From contig JAJSPD010000002.1 in the NCBI GenBank assembly GCA_021307315.1, forward strand, positions 62,001 to 126,000: a stretch of 64,000 bases of DNA. Reading direction: 5' to 3'. Shown piece by piece: positions 45,943 through 57,735 of this stretch. A program made the position numbers and the translations under genes. The DNA comes from Bisporella sp. PMI_857. Lineage: Eukaryota; Ascomycota; Leotiomycetes; Helotiales; Helotiaceae. The notes beneath the pieces are model-generated. The model saw only the letters and a program-made list of their open reading frames with translations, made no database searches and had not been told where the DNA came from. Position 1 is the first letter of the stretch; the number at the start of each line of letters is the position of its first letter.

Positions 45943-46756
45943 TGATTCTTAAATAGATAGTGCTCAATTAATCACACCAGAGTAGAATTGGAACAAGATG
46001 GCCTGTGCAGTCAAAAGCTGGAACGGCTAAGTCATCAAATGAGCGGATAGCTATGAGAGCCTGGAGCAAGTGCCTCTGGTCAAGCTGCATCTTGAAATGG
46101 AAACCCCGCGTTGCCCTTGGTGAACTGTATTGTATATAAATAGATTTATGCTATATGTGGCGAAATTGATAATCCGGGTCTTGAATGAAAAAGAAAAGGA
46201 AGCCTATCCATATCATACAAAAGATTCAAGACACAAGTGTCAAGGTAGCAGGTAAAAGGAGATTGTAAAATAAAGGCCCTTGAGATACATATTTCGAATG
46301 CGTGGAGTATGCAGGGAGGAGGTTAAGGTCAGGGGGCGGAATCGGCTGAGGGTCGGGTCGGCAAACCCCTCGGCTATAGTACTAGTTCTATGGAGTTAAA
46401 GTAGTATGCTGAAAAGCTAAGCCGTTCAGGGTCTGCTCCAGGCACATTGCACATGGCACATGCACACCGCGCCGCATTCAGATCAAAATCTTTTACCCCA
46501 CCATCTGCAACACCATGATTCACGGCCTCGATTCAAATCAACGCCTATAGGATCATGCTTGAATGCCACCCTGTATCCTTTTCCTATGCTGCATGCGAAA
46601 TCTCACTTCTCTATAACCTGATCTGACCCTGCAATCAGCCATGTTAGTGATACCCTAAGATTTCCCCACGACCCTGAACGATACCCCTGCCGCCCTTGAC
46701 CCCGTAATTCCGGTCTGGTCTGGTGGTATCGGATCATCCTCCACCGCGGTTCTTCA
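45943..46756. other. Intergenic, promoter of the histidine kinase gene
   Basis: This is C-rich sequence from about 46480 to 46740 before the kinase start. No RNA gene or other element was recognised. Confidence 0.45.
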
Positions 46757-49700
46757 ATGAAAAACAGCGTTGACTACCCCCAGAGCCGGGAGGATGATGA
46801 CTCTGCGATTGGCAGTGGCGAAGGGGATAGTAACAGAACGAATGCCAAACGCCCTGGCATGAGGAGCCGAAATGTCAGTGCACCAGGAACCTATGGGAAG
46901 AGTCGAGTAGCGTCAACCAGCGCGGTCGAGGAGCATAATGGCACCAGATGGGATGACGGCTCGCCAATCGCACGTGCCGTGCACACTGCTGGAAATGTTG
47001 CTCGCGACTTTTCTGTGTCGCCTTTGGCGCGGGATGACTGGATAGAGAGTGTTCCTCTTGATGAAGATGGTCATATCCTTTTCTTCAAGTCAACAAACTG
47101 GGCTGCGAGTGCCTTGGGACCTGTGGAAACATGGAGCCTTGGCCTACGGATGCATGCGTTTACTGTGTTTGCAGACTCACGAGCAGCATGCATCTACTGG
47201 GGCCCCGAGAAAATAGCTATCTACAATGCTCATTTTGCAAAGCTCTCGGTAATTTGTATAAAACCTGTCATAAGCGCAAGTATATCTAACATGTCTAGGG
47301 TCAAGTTCACCCTCGTTTGATGGGGCGTAGCTTCCGAGAGTGTTTTCCGGAACTTTGGGCTGACATAGCTCCTCGATTTGATCAAGCGTGGGAATCAGGG
47401 ATTGCTGACTCGGTCTCGCGAATTCCCTTGTTGACGACGAGAAACGGTTACCCAGAAGAGACATATTTCACCGGCAATTTTGTCCCGATTCGAGATATTG
47501 ACGGACTAGTTGGAGGATTCTATAACTCGGCAATGGAGGTTACCAAGCAAGTCATTTTCGAGCGGCGATCCGCCATGTTGAACTTGATGAACGTTCCCTC
47601 CGGCTTGCACGACGGATCTTTAGACACTCATGTGATACCAGCCTTAAAAACAAACGGGTTGGACATTACGATGGCGCTTCTCTACAAGGTAGATGAAGAG
47701 TCTACGCTGGGAAAGACCCAATTGCTTCTTCAATCGAAGATAGGAGTGCCAGACGGCCACAGACTGGCCGCCGAGCAAGCTGATTTGAATAGCGCAGTTG
47801 GACTGCTGCCTCTTTTTCGACAAGCGCAAAATGAAATCATCACACTACCTGTGGACGAGAGATTTGACGGTATTGAGTGGCAGGGATGTGGAGAGCCATC
47901 AAAACATTTTAGCATCTTACCACTTTCCACTGCTGGGCGGCTCTTTGGATTTTTAGTTGTTGGAGCGAACCCGTGAGTAAAAACCTTTTCGGTGTTAGCC
48001 GTATAGATATCTTGACACGACAACCTATTTTATGCTACAATTACGAGAACTAATTTCAATGATTCTTTTTTGTAGAAGGAGAAGAATCGATTTCGACCAC
48101 CATGATTTCATGCAGAACTTAGCAGCAAAACTCTCTGCTATAGCTGCCTCAATTGTTAGTGCTGAGGAAACGAGAAAACGAGCAGAAAGGCTTGAGAAGG
48201 AGTTGGTTGAAAGCGAGAGGGAAATTAGATATATGGCCCAAAACGCATCTGTAGGTATGCAGCATCTGTCTATTGATGGGAACATAATGTGGGCGAACAA
48301 TCAATATTACGAGCTTACCGGCCATCGGCGTGACCAGCAGAGCTATGCACTCGCATTTGCTGAAGTATATCTAGAAGAAGATCGGCCGAAGGCAATTAGT
48401 GCATGGAATCGCCTCATGAATGGGGAGTTTTCTGTGTCTGTTGAGCTGAGACTGAGAACTCGTACCTTTACACCGCCGACTGGAGACCCTGAGCCAGCCT
48501 CAATATTGTCGTTGTCTAATCCGTATATTGAAGATGGCAAGGTAAAGTCTGTTATGACTTGTACCACAGAGATTTCACAGCTCAAATGGGCTGAATCATT
48601 CGAAGCACGGAAAGCTGCCGATGCTCGTGAAGCCAAACGACAACAGGAAGAAATTATTGACATTATATCTCATGAAATGAGGAATCCACTCTCGGCAATT
48701 TTTCAGTGTGCTGACATGATTCAAAATTCACTTAAAGAATATAAAACCAAGGAATCTACTGAAACGGCCCTGATGGATTTGCTGGTCAGCAATACGGAGC
48801 ACGCAGCCATTATCCTAATGTGTGCAAACCATCAAAAACGCATTGTTGACGACGTATTGACCTTGTCCAAACTGGAGTACATGATGCTCAGCGTCAGCCC
48901 TAGACCGATAGAACCGCTTCAATTCGTTCAGCGAGCTGTGCACATGTTTGCGACAGACCTAGCGTCTCATGATATCAAGCTGAGTATAAAAGCGGAACCA
49001 TCTCTCGCTGCTAATCATGTCGGGAAAATAATGTTTGATCCATCTCGTGTTGCACAAATCCTCATCAACTTACTCACAAATGCTATCAAGTTCACTCGGC
49101 AAGAGCCAAAGAGAGAAATATCTATACAATTTGGAGCTTCACTTTCAAATCCACGAAACGTGTTCTCCCGTAAGATGAATTGGGCACCAGGAAATAGCAC
49201 GTCAAATGAGACGACTGTTGATGGGACAGAATGGGGTGATGGAGAAGTTCTGTATTTCACATTATCTGTCACGGATACTGGTGTTGGAATGACGAACGAG
49301 GAGATTAAGAAATTGTTCCATCGCTTCACGCAAGCTAGTTCCAAGTAAGTGACACTTTCCGTTATCAAAGCAATCGCGATGGATGCGATGTAATCCGAAA
49401 GCCTCAGACGGCTTTCACGCTTATCACTGCTACATTAATGCTTCGGTATAATGACACAAGCATCCTATCCACCGCAAGCATGATTCAGCATGAGTTTTAG
49501 TGAATTTTTCTGAATTTCTATGCGACTTAGAACATTATTGGCATGCTTCATTTCTACATAGTCCCAGGCCATAAGACTGCTTATAGACCAGGCTTTGACG
49601 CAACTATGGCAGTATGAGGATCAAGTTGAAGCCATAAAGTATTAGACTAGCGCCTTAATAAAACGGAGGTCTAACATACTTCTTTCTAGGACTTCCATAA

Positions 49701-50404
49701 AATATGGCGGCTCCGGGTTGGGCTTATTTATATCAAAAAAGCTGACAGAGAAGCAAGGGGGCGAAATTGGGGTATGCTCTGGCCCAGGCGCCGGCAGCAC
49801 ATTCGCATTCTACGTGAAAGGTCGCCGGGCTCCAAAGGGTACAGGATTTCCCATCTCAACAACTATTTCATCGTCTAGTCCTCTGGCCACAGAACCCAAA
49901 TTCGTTGAAAGAAAGCCACAGGGTTTAGACTACATACATGTTCTGCTTGTGGAGGATAATCTGGTCAACCAGAAAGTGCTCAGCAAGCAATTGAGAGACG
50001 CAGGGTGTACTGTCCATATTGCCAATCACGGAATGGAGGCCCTGGAATTTTTGAGAGGAAGCGATGCCTGGCACGATAAAATAGTGGGCTTCAAACGGGT
50101 AGATATCATCCTCATGGATTGGGAGATGCCAGTTATGGACGGACTGGCATGTAGCCAAGAGATTCGGAAACTCCAAAACGACGGCGAGGTTATCAGACAT
50201 GTTAAGATCATAGCTACAACTGCTAATGCTCGAGAAGAGCAGATACAACGCGCATTAGAGAGTGGCATTGTAGGTCTACTCACCTGAACAGTGCAGAGAT
50301 GAATGCTGATTAATATGCAGGATGCTGTGATGCCGAAGCCCTTCATGACTTCTGATCTCTTGACAAAGATGAGAGCAATGCTGAGTCCGACGCCTCAGGA
50401 TTGA
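46757..50404 (+). CDS. Hybrid histidine kinase (PAS, HisKA, HATPase, receiver)
   Basis: This is a sensor that autophosphorylates and passes phosphate through a His phosphotransfer protein to response regulators. Exons: 46757-47248, 47299-47972, 48076-49344, 49690-50269 and 50321-50404, giving 1032 aa. The N-terminal 90 residues are Ser/Arg-rich and probably disordered. A PAS/GAF-like region follows, with a clear PAS at YMAQNASVGMQHLSIDG. The H box IISHEMRNP has His near 588. The N box is ILINLLTNAIKF, G1 is DTGVGM and G2 is GGSGLGLFIS. The receiver has LLVEDN, the phosphoacceptor Asp near 955 in ILMDWEMP, and MPKPF. No membrane segments are seen, so it is cytosolic. The intron of 345 nt inside the ATPase domain is the longest in the window. 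Confidence 0.94.
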
Positions 50405-51359
50405 GTTAGTTTTGAACTCTTATGAAGATGGTCATTACTTCTGAAAAGAGAGAGCCTTGAAACGTCTGATACTGAGGGACGGATCAGGATCCGGCAAAGA
50501 CATGCCTCATGCGCTTTTGGGACAATATGGCTTTTGTTTGGACCGCTAATGTCTCGTTAGCACACAGATTTCTCTGCACAAAACCCATTCTAAAGAAAAA
50601 TCGGATCTCTGAAAATGAGAATATATCAGTACAACTGACGGCAAATCAAGTACAAATGATCGAACAGAGTCCTTGCTATTCGCACGTCGTTAGCTCAAGC
50701 CACAAAATTACAGTATTACATGATTGTAGGCACTGCCTTTGAAGATCCGCTCTTGCTTGTTAGCCTCATTTCAAGGTTCTTATAGATTATTATGGCCACA
50801 TAAATGGTAGATGGGCAACCACAATATCTATTTGATACAAAGCAGCTTAGATGGAATGGCTCCTGGATACAGTTATGTGTATAGGCATCAAGTTGATAGG
50901 ACACTTGGCTAAGGCTGAAGATGCATGAACGATCAACGAAAGCTTTTCCAACACACAAACTATGATGCGTCTAATTTTACTATTAAAGTAGGAGAGCATA
51001 AATACTATATTCGAGATAGATGATCCATAGAAAGTATAGAATATGTGTAGCAAACTAAAGAATTGTCGTAGAAACCAAATGAGATGCTGCGAGACTAAGT
51101 TGAGTTACAAAGTTAGTATACTAGCTCCACAAATTTTCAGACGCTTTTATTAGAATCAATTTGCTATTTCGGAAAAACCTTATCCAGGAATGTTGCTTGT
51201 GAAATTCTCTGACGTGGAGGATGATTTAGTTGTGAAATTACCCGATATGGCTTAGCGTATATTGCAGCCTTGCAGCCTTTATAGGCCAGAACTTTATTTT
51301 TACGATGATATATCTCCCCTCCATCTCCTTGCCCTGCTAGCCACGATCACTGAACAGCC
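50405..51359. other. Intergenic, AT-rich
   Basis: This is the 3' flank of the kinase gene and the promoter of the PRP22 gene. No gene or structured RNA was recognised. Confidence 0.45.
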
Positions 51360-54300
51360 ATGGACGACCTCGAATCACTTGAGCTATTATCTCTGATCTC
51401 TAAAGTCACGTCGGAGTTGCAGAATCATCTTGGAATTAACGATAAAAATGTTGCTGAGTTTGTCATTGCGAAACATACAGAATGCAGCTCCTTCGACAAA
51501 TTTCAGTCGCAGATGGAGGGTATGGGAATTACCAACCTCAGTTTAATCGAAAGCGTGGACAGGCTTGTGCATACTATGCATCCTAAGTTCAGATTAAAGG
51601 GAAAGAATGGAGCGCAGGCGCAAAATGGCACGGCTAAGGCGGAGGAGAAGATTAAGAAGTTCCCTGGCCTTGCAATTCCAGATCGAGGTATCCTTTTCGA
51701 TGACGAGCCTGAGGACGAATATACGAATGGGAAATCTAAACCTGTCCCAGATGCGATTGATGACACGCTTGCGCTTTTAGAAGGGTTGGAAGGTAAGGCG
51801 AAGGCAAACCCTGGCAGGACGAGTCGAAAGCGCAGCCGCAGTCCAGATGATGATTATGACAGAGTGCGCAATGGACGGAGTAAATACAGATCAAGGTCAC
51901 GGTCGGTGGAAGATTCACGACGGCGAAGGAAATATGATTATGAAGAGGATGACGAATATGGCAGGTCGAGAAAGAGTCATAAAAGCAGTCGACGGAGACA
52001 TGATGATGATGATCAGTTTAGACGGCCGCCAGCTCCTGAAATCGATGACGCGCCCATCCTGGGCAAGATTTACGACGGTCATGTTACAGGAGTAAAGGAC
52101 TATGGGGCCTTCGTGAACATACATGGGATCAAGGGGAAGGTAGACGGGCTCGTGCATGTTTCGCAGCTTGTGGAAGGTCAACGGGTAAACCATCCTTCAG
52201 ATTTGATATCAAGGGGGCAGGCAGTAAAGGTTAAGGTCGTCAAAATAGAAGGTAATAAGGCTGGACTATCCATGAAGGACGTGGATCAGGAGACCGGACT
52301 CGATCTCGCTCCACAGGTGAGGATACAATCTGGAGCCAACTCCGAACGGTTGGGAGGAGGAAGGGATGAATACGGATTGATAAATGATGGTCCGATGGTA
52401 CCACAGGGGAGCATAACATATGATCGAAGGAAGAACAAGAAGCGGATGACTTCGCCCGAGCGATGGGAGATACGGCAGCTTATTGCTTCTGGTGTCGTAA
52501 AGGCATCTGATTATCCTGATCTTGACGAAGACTATAATGCTACATTGAATGGCGATGGCGAGATGGAGCTTGAGCAGGATGTGGACATTGAGTTGAGAGA
52601 GGATGAACCTCCGTTCTTGAAGGGCCAGACGAAACAGTCTCTCGAGCTCTCTCCAATCCGTGTTGTCAAAGCTCCTGATGGCTCACTAAATAGAGCTGCT
52701 ATGTCAACCCAAGCCGCGGCGAAAGATCGAAGAGATCTGAAGAGACAAGAGGCGCAGGACAAAGCTGCCGAAGAGAGCTCGAAGGTTGATTTGTCCGCTC
52801 AGTGGCAAGATCCGATGGCAAATCCAGCAGAGAGGCAGTTTGCTAGCGAAACAAATAGTGTCAGGCCAAAGCCTGCCAACGATGCAATTCCAGAATGGAA
52901 AAGAGCCATTCAGGATAAGAATGTTTCTAAAGGTCGCAGAACCGACATGACAATGAAACAACAACGAGAGTCGCTGCCAGTATTTCAGTTCCGTGAACAG
53001 TTAATAAAAGCTGTGCATGAAAACCAGCTGCTAATTGTGGTCGGAGACACTGGTTCTGGAAAGACTACCCAATTGACACAATACCTGGCCGAGGCAGGTT
53101 TCGCAGACAATGGCATGATTGGCTGTACCCAGCCACGCCGTGTAGCTGCTATCTCAGTTGCAAAACGTGTCGCAGAAGAAGTCGGGTGTGTACTTGGCGA
53201 GGAAGTAGGATATCATGTTCGATTTGATGAATCGTTCAGTCCAAAGACAAGGATAAAGTACATGACAGATGGTATGTTACAACAAGAGATGAAGACGGAC
53301 ATGGATTTAAAGAGATATTCTGTAATCATGCTTGATGAAGCCCACGAGCGCACCATTTCTACTGATGTTTTGTTTGCGTTGCTAAAGAGGACTTTGAAAC
53401 GCCGACCGGATCTCAAGCTCATCGTTACGTCTGCAACCCTTGATGCTGATAAGTTCTCGGCATATTTCAACGAATGTCCGATATTCTCGATTCCCGGACG
53501 AACATACCCGGTGGAGATTATGTACTCTCGTGAGGCAGAGGAAGATTATCTAGACTCGGCCATGGTCACTGTTATGAGCATCCACCTCACAGAGCCGGCA
53601 GGAGATATTCTTCTTTTCTTGACTGGAAAGGAGGAAATTGATAACGCCTGTGAGACGCTCTTCGAACGTACAAAGGCTCTAGGCCCATCAGTTCCAGAAC
53701 TTATTATTCTCCCCATCTATTCGGCCTTGCCCAGCGAGATGCAAACGCGGATTTTTGAACCTGCGCCTCCAGGTACACGGAAAGTGGTGATCGCCACTAA
53801 TATCGCAGAGACATCTATCACTATCGATCACATCAAGTATGTCATCGATCCTGGATTTGTCAAGCAAAAAGCCTACGACCCTAGATTGGGTATGGATTCT
53901 CTTGTTATTACTCCAATTTCACAGGCTCAGGCGAAGCAACGTTCCGGCCGCGCAGGTAGAACTGGCCCCGGAAAGTGCTTTCGTCTATATACCGAGGCTG
54001 CCTTTCAATCAGAAATGTTGCCAACATCTATTCCCGAAATTCAGAGGCAGAACTTGTCGAGTGTCATTCTAACATTAAAAACCATGGGTGTCGATGACTT
54101 ACTACACTTTGACTTCATGGATCCGCCTCCAACAAATACCATGTTAAGCGCTCTAGAAGAACTTTACGCCTTGGGAGCTTTGGACGATGAAGGTCTTCTT
54201 ACCAGACTAGGTCGCAAAATGACGCATTTCCCGATGGTGCCAGCACTGGCAAAAGTTATCCTCGCATCCGTGGATCTTGGCTGTTCAGAGGAAATTCTTA

Positions 54301-54974
54301 GCATAGTCAGCATGCTAAATGCAGAAGGCGAGGTGTTCTACCGCCCACGAGACAAGCAAAACCAAGCTGATCAGAAGAAAGCTAAGTTCCATGATCCGCA
54401 TGGCGACCATCTTACGCTACTGAATGTATACAATTCCTGGAAGCAGAGCAGATACGCCAAAGCATGGTGCACGGAAAACTTCATACAAACGCGTGCCATG
54501 AGCCGCTCTAAAGATGTGAGGGAGCAGATCCTGAGGCTGATGCAGAAATACAAGTTCCCTATTGAATCCTGCGGACGCGACACAGCGAAAGTGCGACAAG
54601 CACTGTGCAGTGGCTTTTTCCGCAATAGCGCTCGCAAAGATCCGCAGGAAGGATACAAAACCCTCATAGAAGGAACGCCTGTATCTTTACATCCTAGCTC
54701 CGCGCTCTTCGGAAAGCAAGCCGAATGGGTGATTTATAACACACTACAGATGACCACCAAGGAATATATGCAAGTAGTCAGCAGTATCGAGCCAAAATGG
54801 CTGGTGGAGGCGGCCCCGACATTCTTCAAGGTAGCCCCAACGGATAAGTTGTCGAAACGGCAAAAGGCGGAAAGAATCCAGCCTTTGTATAATAAGTTTG
54901 CGACGGAGGATGACTGGCGCTTGTCGGCGCAAAAGAGGCAGGGACGGGGCGGCGGTGGCGGGACTTGGGGATAG
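51360..54974 (+). CDS. PRP22: Spliceosomal DEAH-box RNA helicase PRP22 (DHX8)
   Basis: PRP22 proofreads exon ligation and releases spliced mRNA from the spliceosome. It is a single exon of 1204 aa. An N-terminal helical region is followed by a short RS-like stretch (RKRSRSPDD, RSKYRSRSRS). An S1 RNA-binding domain starts at ILGKIYDGHVTGVKDYGAFV (about 232-300) and is the mark of this subgroup. Helicase motifs: GDTGSGKT (about 562), TQPRRVAA, DEAH (about 658), SATLDADKFS, TNIAETSITI and QRSGRAGRTGPGKC. A winged-helix, ratchet and OB-fold C-terminus follows. The start at 51360 is the first Met and lacks competitors. Length matches the family. Nearly all other genes of this size here have introns, while this one has none. 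Confidence 0.97.
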   Translation: MDDLESLELLSLISKVTSELQNHLGINDKNVAEFVIAKHTECSSFDKFQSQMEGMGITNLSLIESVDRLVHTMHPKFRLKGKNGAQAQNGTAKAEEKIKKFPGLAIPDRGILFDDEPEDEYTNGKSKPVPDAIDDTLALLEGLEGKAKANPGRTSRKRSRSPDDDYDRVRNGRSKYRSRSRSVEDSRRRRKYDYEEDDEYGRSRKSHKSSRRRHDDDDQFRRPPAPEIDDAPILGKIYDGHVTGVKDYGAFVNIHGIKGKVDGLVHVSQLVEGQRVNHPSDLISRGQAVKVKVVKIEGNKAGLSMKDVDQETGLDLAPQVRIQSGANSERLGGGRDEYGLINDGPMVPQGSITYDRRKNKKRMTSPERWEIRQLIASGVVKASDYPDLDEDYNATLNGDGEMELEQDVDIELREDEPPFLKGQTKQSLELSPIRVVKAPDGSLNRAAMSTQAAAKDRRDLKRQEAQDKAAEESSKVDLSAQWQDPMANPAERQFASETNSVRPKPANDAIPEWKRAIQDKNVSKGRRTDMTMKQQRESLPVFQFREQLIKAVHENQLLIVVGDTGSGKTTQLTQYLAEAGFADNGMIGCTQPRRVAAISVAKRVAEEVGCVLGEEVGYHVRFDESFSPKTRIKYMTDGMLQQEMKTDMDLKRYSVIMLDEAHERTISTDVLFALLKRTLKRRPDLKLIVTSATLDADKFSAYFNECPIFSIPGRTYPVEIMYSREAEEDYLDSAMVTVMSIHLTEPAGDILLFLTGKEEIDNACETLFERTKALGPSVPELIILPIYSALPSEMQTRIFEPAPPGTRKVVIATNIAETSITIDHIKYVIDPGFVKQKAYDPRLGMDSLVITPISQAQAKQRSGRAGRTGPGKCFRLYTEAAFQSEMLPTSIPEIQRQNLSSVILTLKTMGVDDLLHFDFMDPPPTNTMLSALEELYALGALDDEGLLTRLGRKMTHFPMVPALAKVILASVDLGCSEEILSIVSMLNAEGEVFYRPRDKQNQADQKKAKFHDPHGDHLTLLNVYNSWKQSRYAKAWCTENFIQTRAMSRSKDVREQILRLMQKYKFPIESCGRDTAKVRQALCSGFFRNSARKDPQEGYKTLIEGTPVSLHPSSALFGKQAEWVIYNTLQMTTKEYMQVVSSIEPKWLVEAAPTFFKVAPTDKLSKRQKAERIQPLYNKFATEDDWRLSAQKRQGRGGGGGTWG

Positions 54975-55386
54975 TTCTGCCGTGCAAATGTATATGTACT
55001 GAAAAAGGCAGATATATAGAATTAAAAGGATCAAAAGGATCAACCACCTCTCACGCGCCTCCTTTTAGGGAAAGGAATATGAATACAAATGCGAAACGTG
55101 ATGAAATATGTCCACGATAAATGACTGCCTCACAAATACCTAGAAACTACCTAGGAGTCCTACGCCACGAGATTCTGATGAATTCAAAAGCTACCCTCAC
55201 GATAATTTGCTAAGTTAGATACCTGAGATATGCCATAGCGGTAAGTGAGCGTTATCTCCAAAGATTTCAAGAGGCTATTCGGGTCTTTATAAAACAGAGA
55301 ACTTACCAACCATAGCTTTGTACGTGCCAACTTAATTTATCAGATATTTTAATTTAAGCCAGACGTTATTCAACCAACCATAACCG
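54975..55386. other. Spacer between PRP22 and tRNA-Glu
   Basis: This is the AT-rich 3' flank of the helicase gene. No feature was recognised. Confidence 0.5.
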
Positions 55387-55471
55387 TCCGTACTGGTGTA
55401 TCGGTAACATTTCCGCCTCTCAACCTGTTGATTGTGCGCGGTAGCGCAGGGTTCGACTCCCTGGTACGGAA
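55387..55471 (+). tRNA. tRNA-Glu(CTC) with a 14-nt intron
   Basis: The acceptor stem TCCGTAC (55387-55393) pairs fully with GTACGGA (55464-55470), with A55471 as discriminator. The D arm GTGTATCGGTAACAT is typical of eukaryotic tRNA-Glu. Anticodon CTC is at 55419-55421, preceded by T33. The intron 55423-55436 begins after base 37. The T arm CAGGG-TTCGACT-CCCTG is perfect. The outermost anticodon-stem pair (T against T) is a mismatch. A short T run follows. Confidence 0.87.
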
Positions 55472-55883
55472 AATTTTGCTTCTTTTCCTTTTTGCCTTGG
55501 TGGATTTTGGAGAGTTGAGGTTAAGGCGCTTCGGGGAGATGAGGGAGGGTTTGAATGGTGGTGTTTGGGGAAGGAGTGTGTGGTGGAGTTCGCTTAATTT
55601 TTGCAGTCCGTTTGGGTTTGGGAGGGTATGAAGTAGATTGAGGAGAGGGGCTCAATTGATGAAGTGAGAGACCTGGATAAGGAAGAGAAAAGTCGTGATG
55701 TAACTGGCTGTGTAATATGTACGTGATGAACTTGGAAGATATTACCGTTTTGTTTCCGTAGACTTTTTTTTCTCGCACGTTTCTTGTGATGCTACTTTAC
55801 TATCCGGCAGCACCTATTCAGGGCTACACTCTATCTGATGATAAAACTCCCAAAATGCTTTATCTTATGTTGAACTCCACGTA

Positions 55884-57735
55884 CTAGCTCTCACCAACAC
55901 CTTTTAGCGCCTCTCCTACCATGACCCCATGTATGTACGCTTCTCCCACAACTGTCCATTCCTCCCCGTTCTTATCCCTCATCACGACCGGCAACTTCAA
56001 GCCGGGGACCACCACAATCACATCCCCTTTCCTCACCTGAACATGCATCATTCCCAGATACCCCCTCTCTGTAAAAACCAACCTCTTCCCTTTGATCTTC
56101 TCTCAGAGCGCCGCCAGAAACTCAGCTTCTTCCTCTTTGACCTCTCCTTCCAACTTTCCTTTTCCCAGCGTTTTGATCAACAAGCTCTAAGCATTGACTT
56201 AAAAACTTTGTGCTGAGCTCTGACACCACGATTTTAGAGAGCGGCCTGCGATGAGGAACTCGAAATTCTGGTCGAGCCAGGTGATGATGCTGGAGGTATC
56301 TGAGGTGAGCGACTGCAGGAGCGAGCAGTTAGGGGACCAGATCGCCGAGAAGAATATACCCCAATGATGTGGAGCCGGAAGCCCCGTTTGCGGTCGAAGT
56401 AGATTGAAGTTACAAAATAAGGTCCGCCGGATTGCGGAGAAAGTTTTCATGCCATAAACTTTGACTTTGGATGTTGTTTGCACTAATTCGTGTTCTAGAG
56501 GAGCTTCAGAGGGATTATCTAGTGGTGCTACGGCTGTGAGACCGCTAAATATGTCGAAGGTGATGCCCTTTGTTTGTAAGATGGCGGTTTTGGGGGGAAG
56601 TGGAGGGAGAGGGGAAGGTCGCGTCCTGCGTTGTAGTATTTGGAGATGAATGTGGATTCTATGAAAATGCGAGTGCTTTGCAACTCCCCGAGGTTAAGCG
56701 CCTAGGATGGCAGGTTCAATCTTTCCTCGCTTTCTGGGAACCGCAATTCAAGTCGGTTGTTGACCTTTTTCTGTTTTAGCATGGAGATTGCGAGGTCTTG
56801 CGGTAGACAGCCTAAGGAGTGGTCATATGTTGGTCTTGGGACGAGCTCAGCCCCGTCGGAAGTTAGACCTAGTAGGCCGTATGCCTTGTCCCTGCTATCA
56901 ATGGCTAGAGGTTTGGCCGTGGTGTTGAGGGTCTCAAGCATAGTCAGACTAGATGGAGCGCTGTGGTAGAAATTTCTAATATGTGCTAGAGATGATGCTG
57001 TACGCAAGCAATCGTAGACAGTATCTTGTAGTGTTGCTGAGTCCATGGTTGCTTGGGTGCGAGCTATTGCTGTATGTAAAGTAGTTAAGTTCATGAAATA
57101 TTGGCCGTGGTATATTACGACATCCTTTGCCAGAACGTACTCCTGGTAGTCCACGTTCGCTGCCAATAGGCGTTGCTGCAAACCTTTCGAATCCCCCACA
57201 GACCGGCTTCAGTCTGTTCTGGCTTAGAATATCCTCTTCTTGTGGGCTTGTATACCTCCATCTGGTCTTGGAAAGCTTTCGGCTTTGGGTCCTTGAATGA
57301 TGGTGGTAGGTCGACGGTCAGGAGCTTGATTAACTGTATCCCTGGCTCGCATTGCTGATCCGCAAACTCGAGCCAAACGACGACTTGCTGATCTTTTGCA
57401 TATATGTCTCTCATTCTCAGAATTTGCTCCCCTCTTCCCTTTATGTCGGCCTGATTGATGCATAATGCGTCAACCCAGAGACGTGAGTGAGACTCGGCTT
57501 CTGCGAGCTGTTTCAGGGCAGCTTCCAGGTTGGCAGTGACCTGCATGGGGTGGCTGTTGACAACAATCTCTCTGGTGATGCCGGCATCGCCCCAACAATA
57601 TGAAAGTGCTTCATATGACGGATTTTGAGAGAGAGAAGCATGTGTAATGGAAGCTCTGACCTAATCATTTAAGGATGGAAGTATCGTAAGGAGGCGAATC
57701 TCTTCTAGAGATTTGTTAAGTGAGGTGTACTCCAT
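55884..57735 (-). pseudogene. HET-domain gene, inactivated
   Basis: HET-domain proteins trigger heterokaryon incompatibility cell death. From the start at 57735, the frame shows the HET opening (MEYTSLNKSLEEIRLLTILP), but an in-frame TAG stands at 57661-57663. HET core motifs follow in the same frame: YEALSYCWGD and LWVDALCINQAD. A one-base loss near 57149 then shifts the frame between AYWQRTW and YQEYVLAKDV. A second TAG at 56702 interrupts after NLPS, where the family usually has LPSW. A further shift lies near 56590. The C-terminal GYLGMMHVQVRKGDVIVVV and GEAYIHGVMVGEAL are recognisable to 55884. Introns cannot explain these breaks. An active copy may exist in other strains. Confidence 0.85.

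Noticed and set aside
57661..57735. An intron removing the early TAG of the HET gene
   Set aside because: The only donor-like GT lies at codon 2, and removing that segment would delete the conserved N-terminus.
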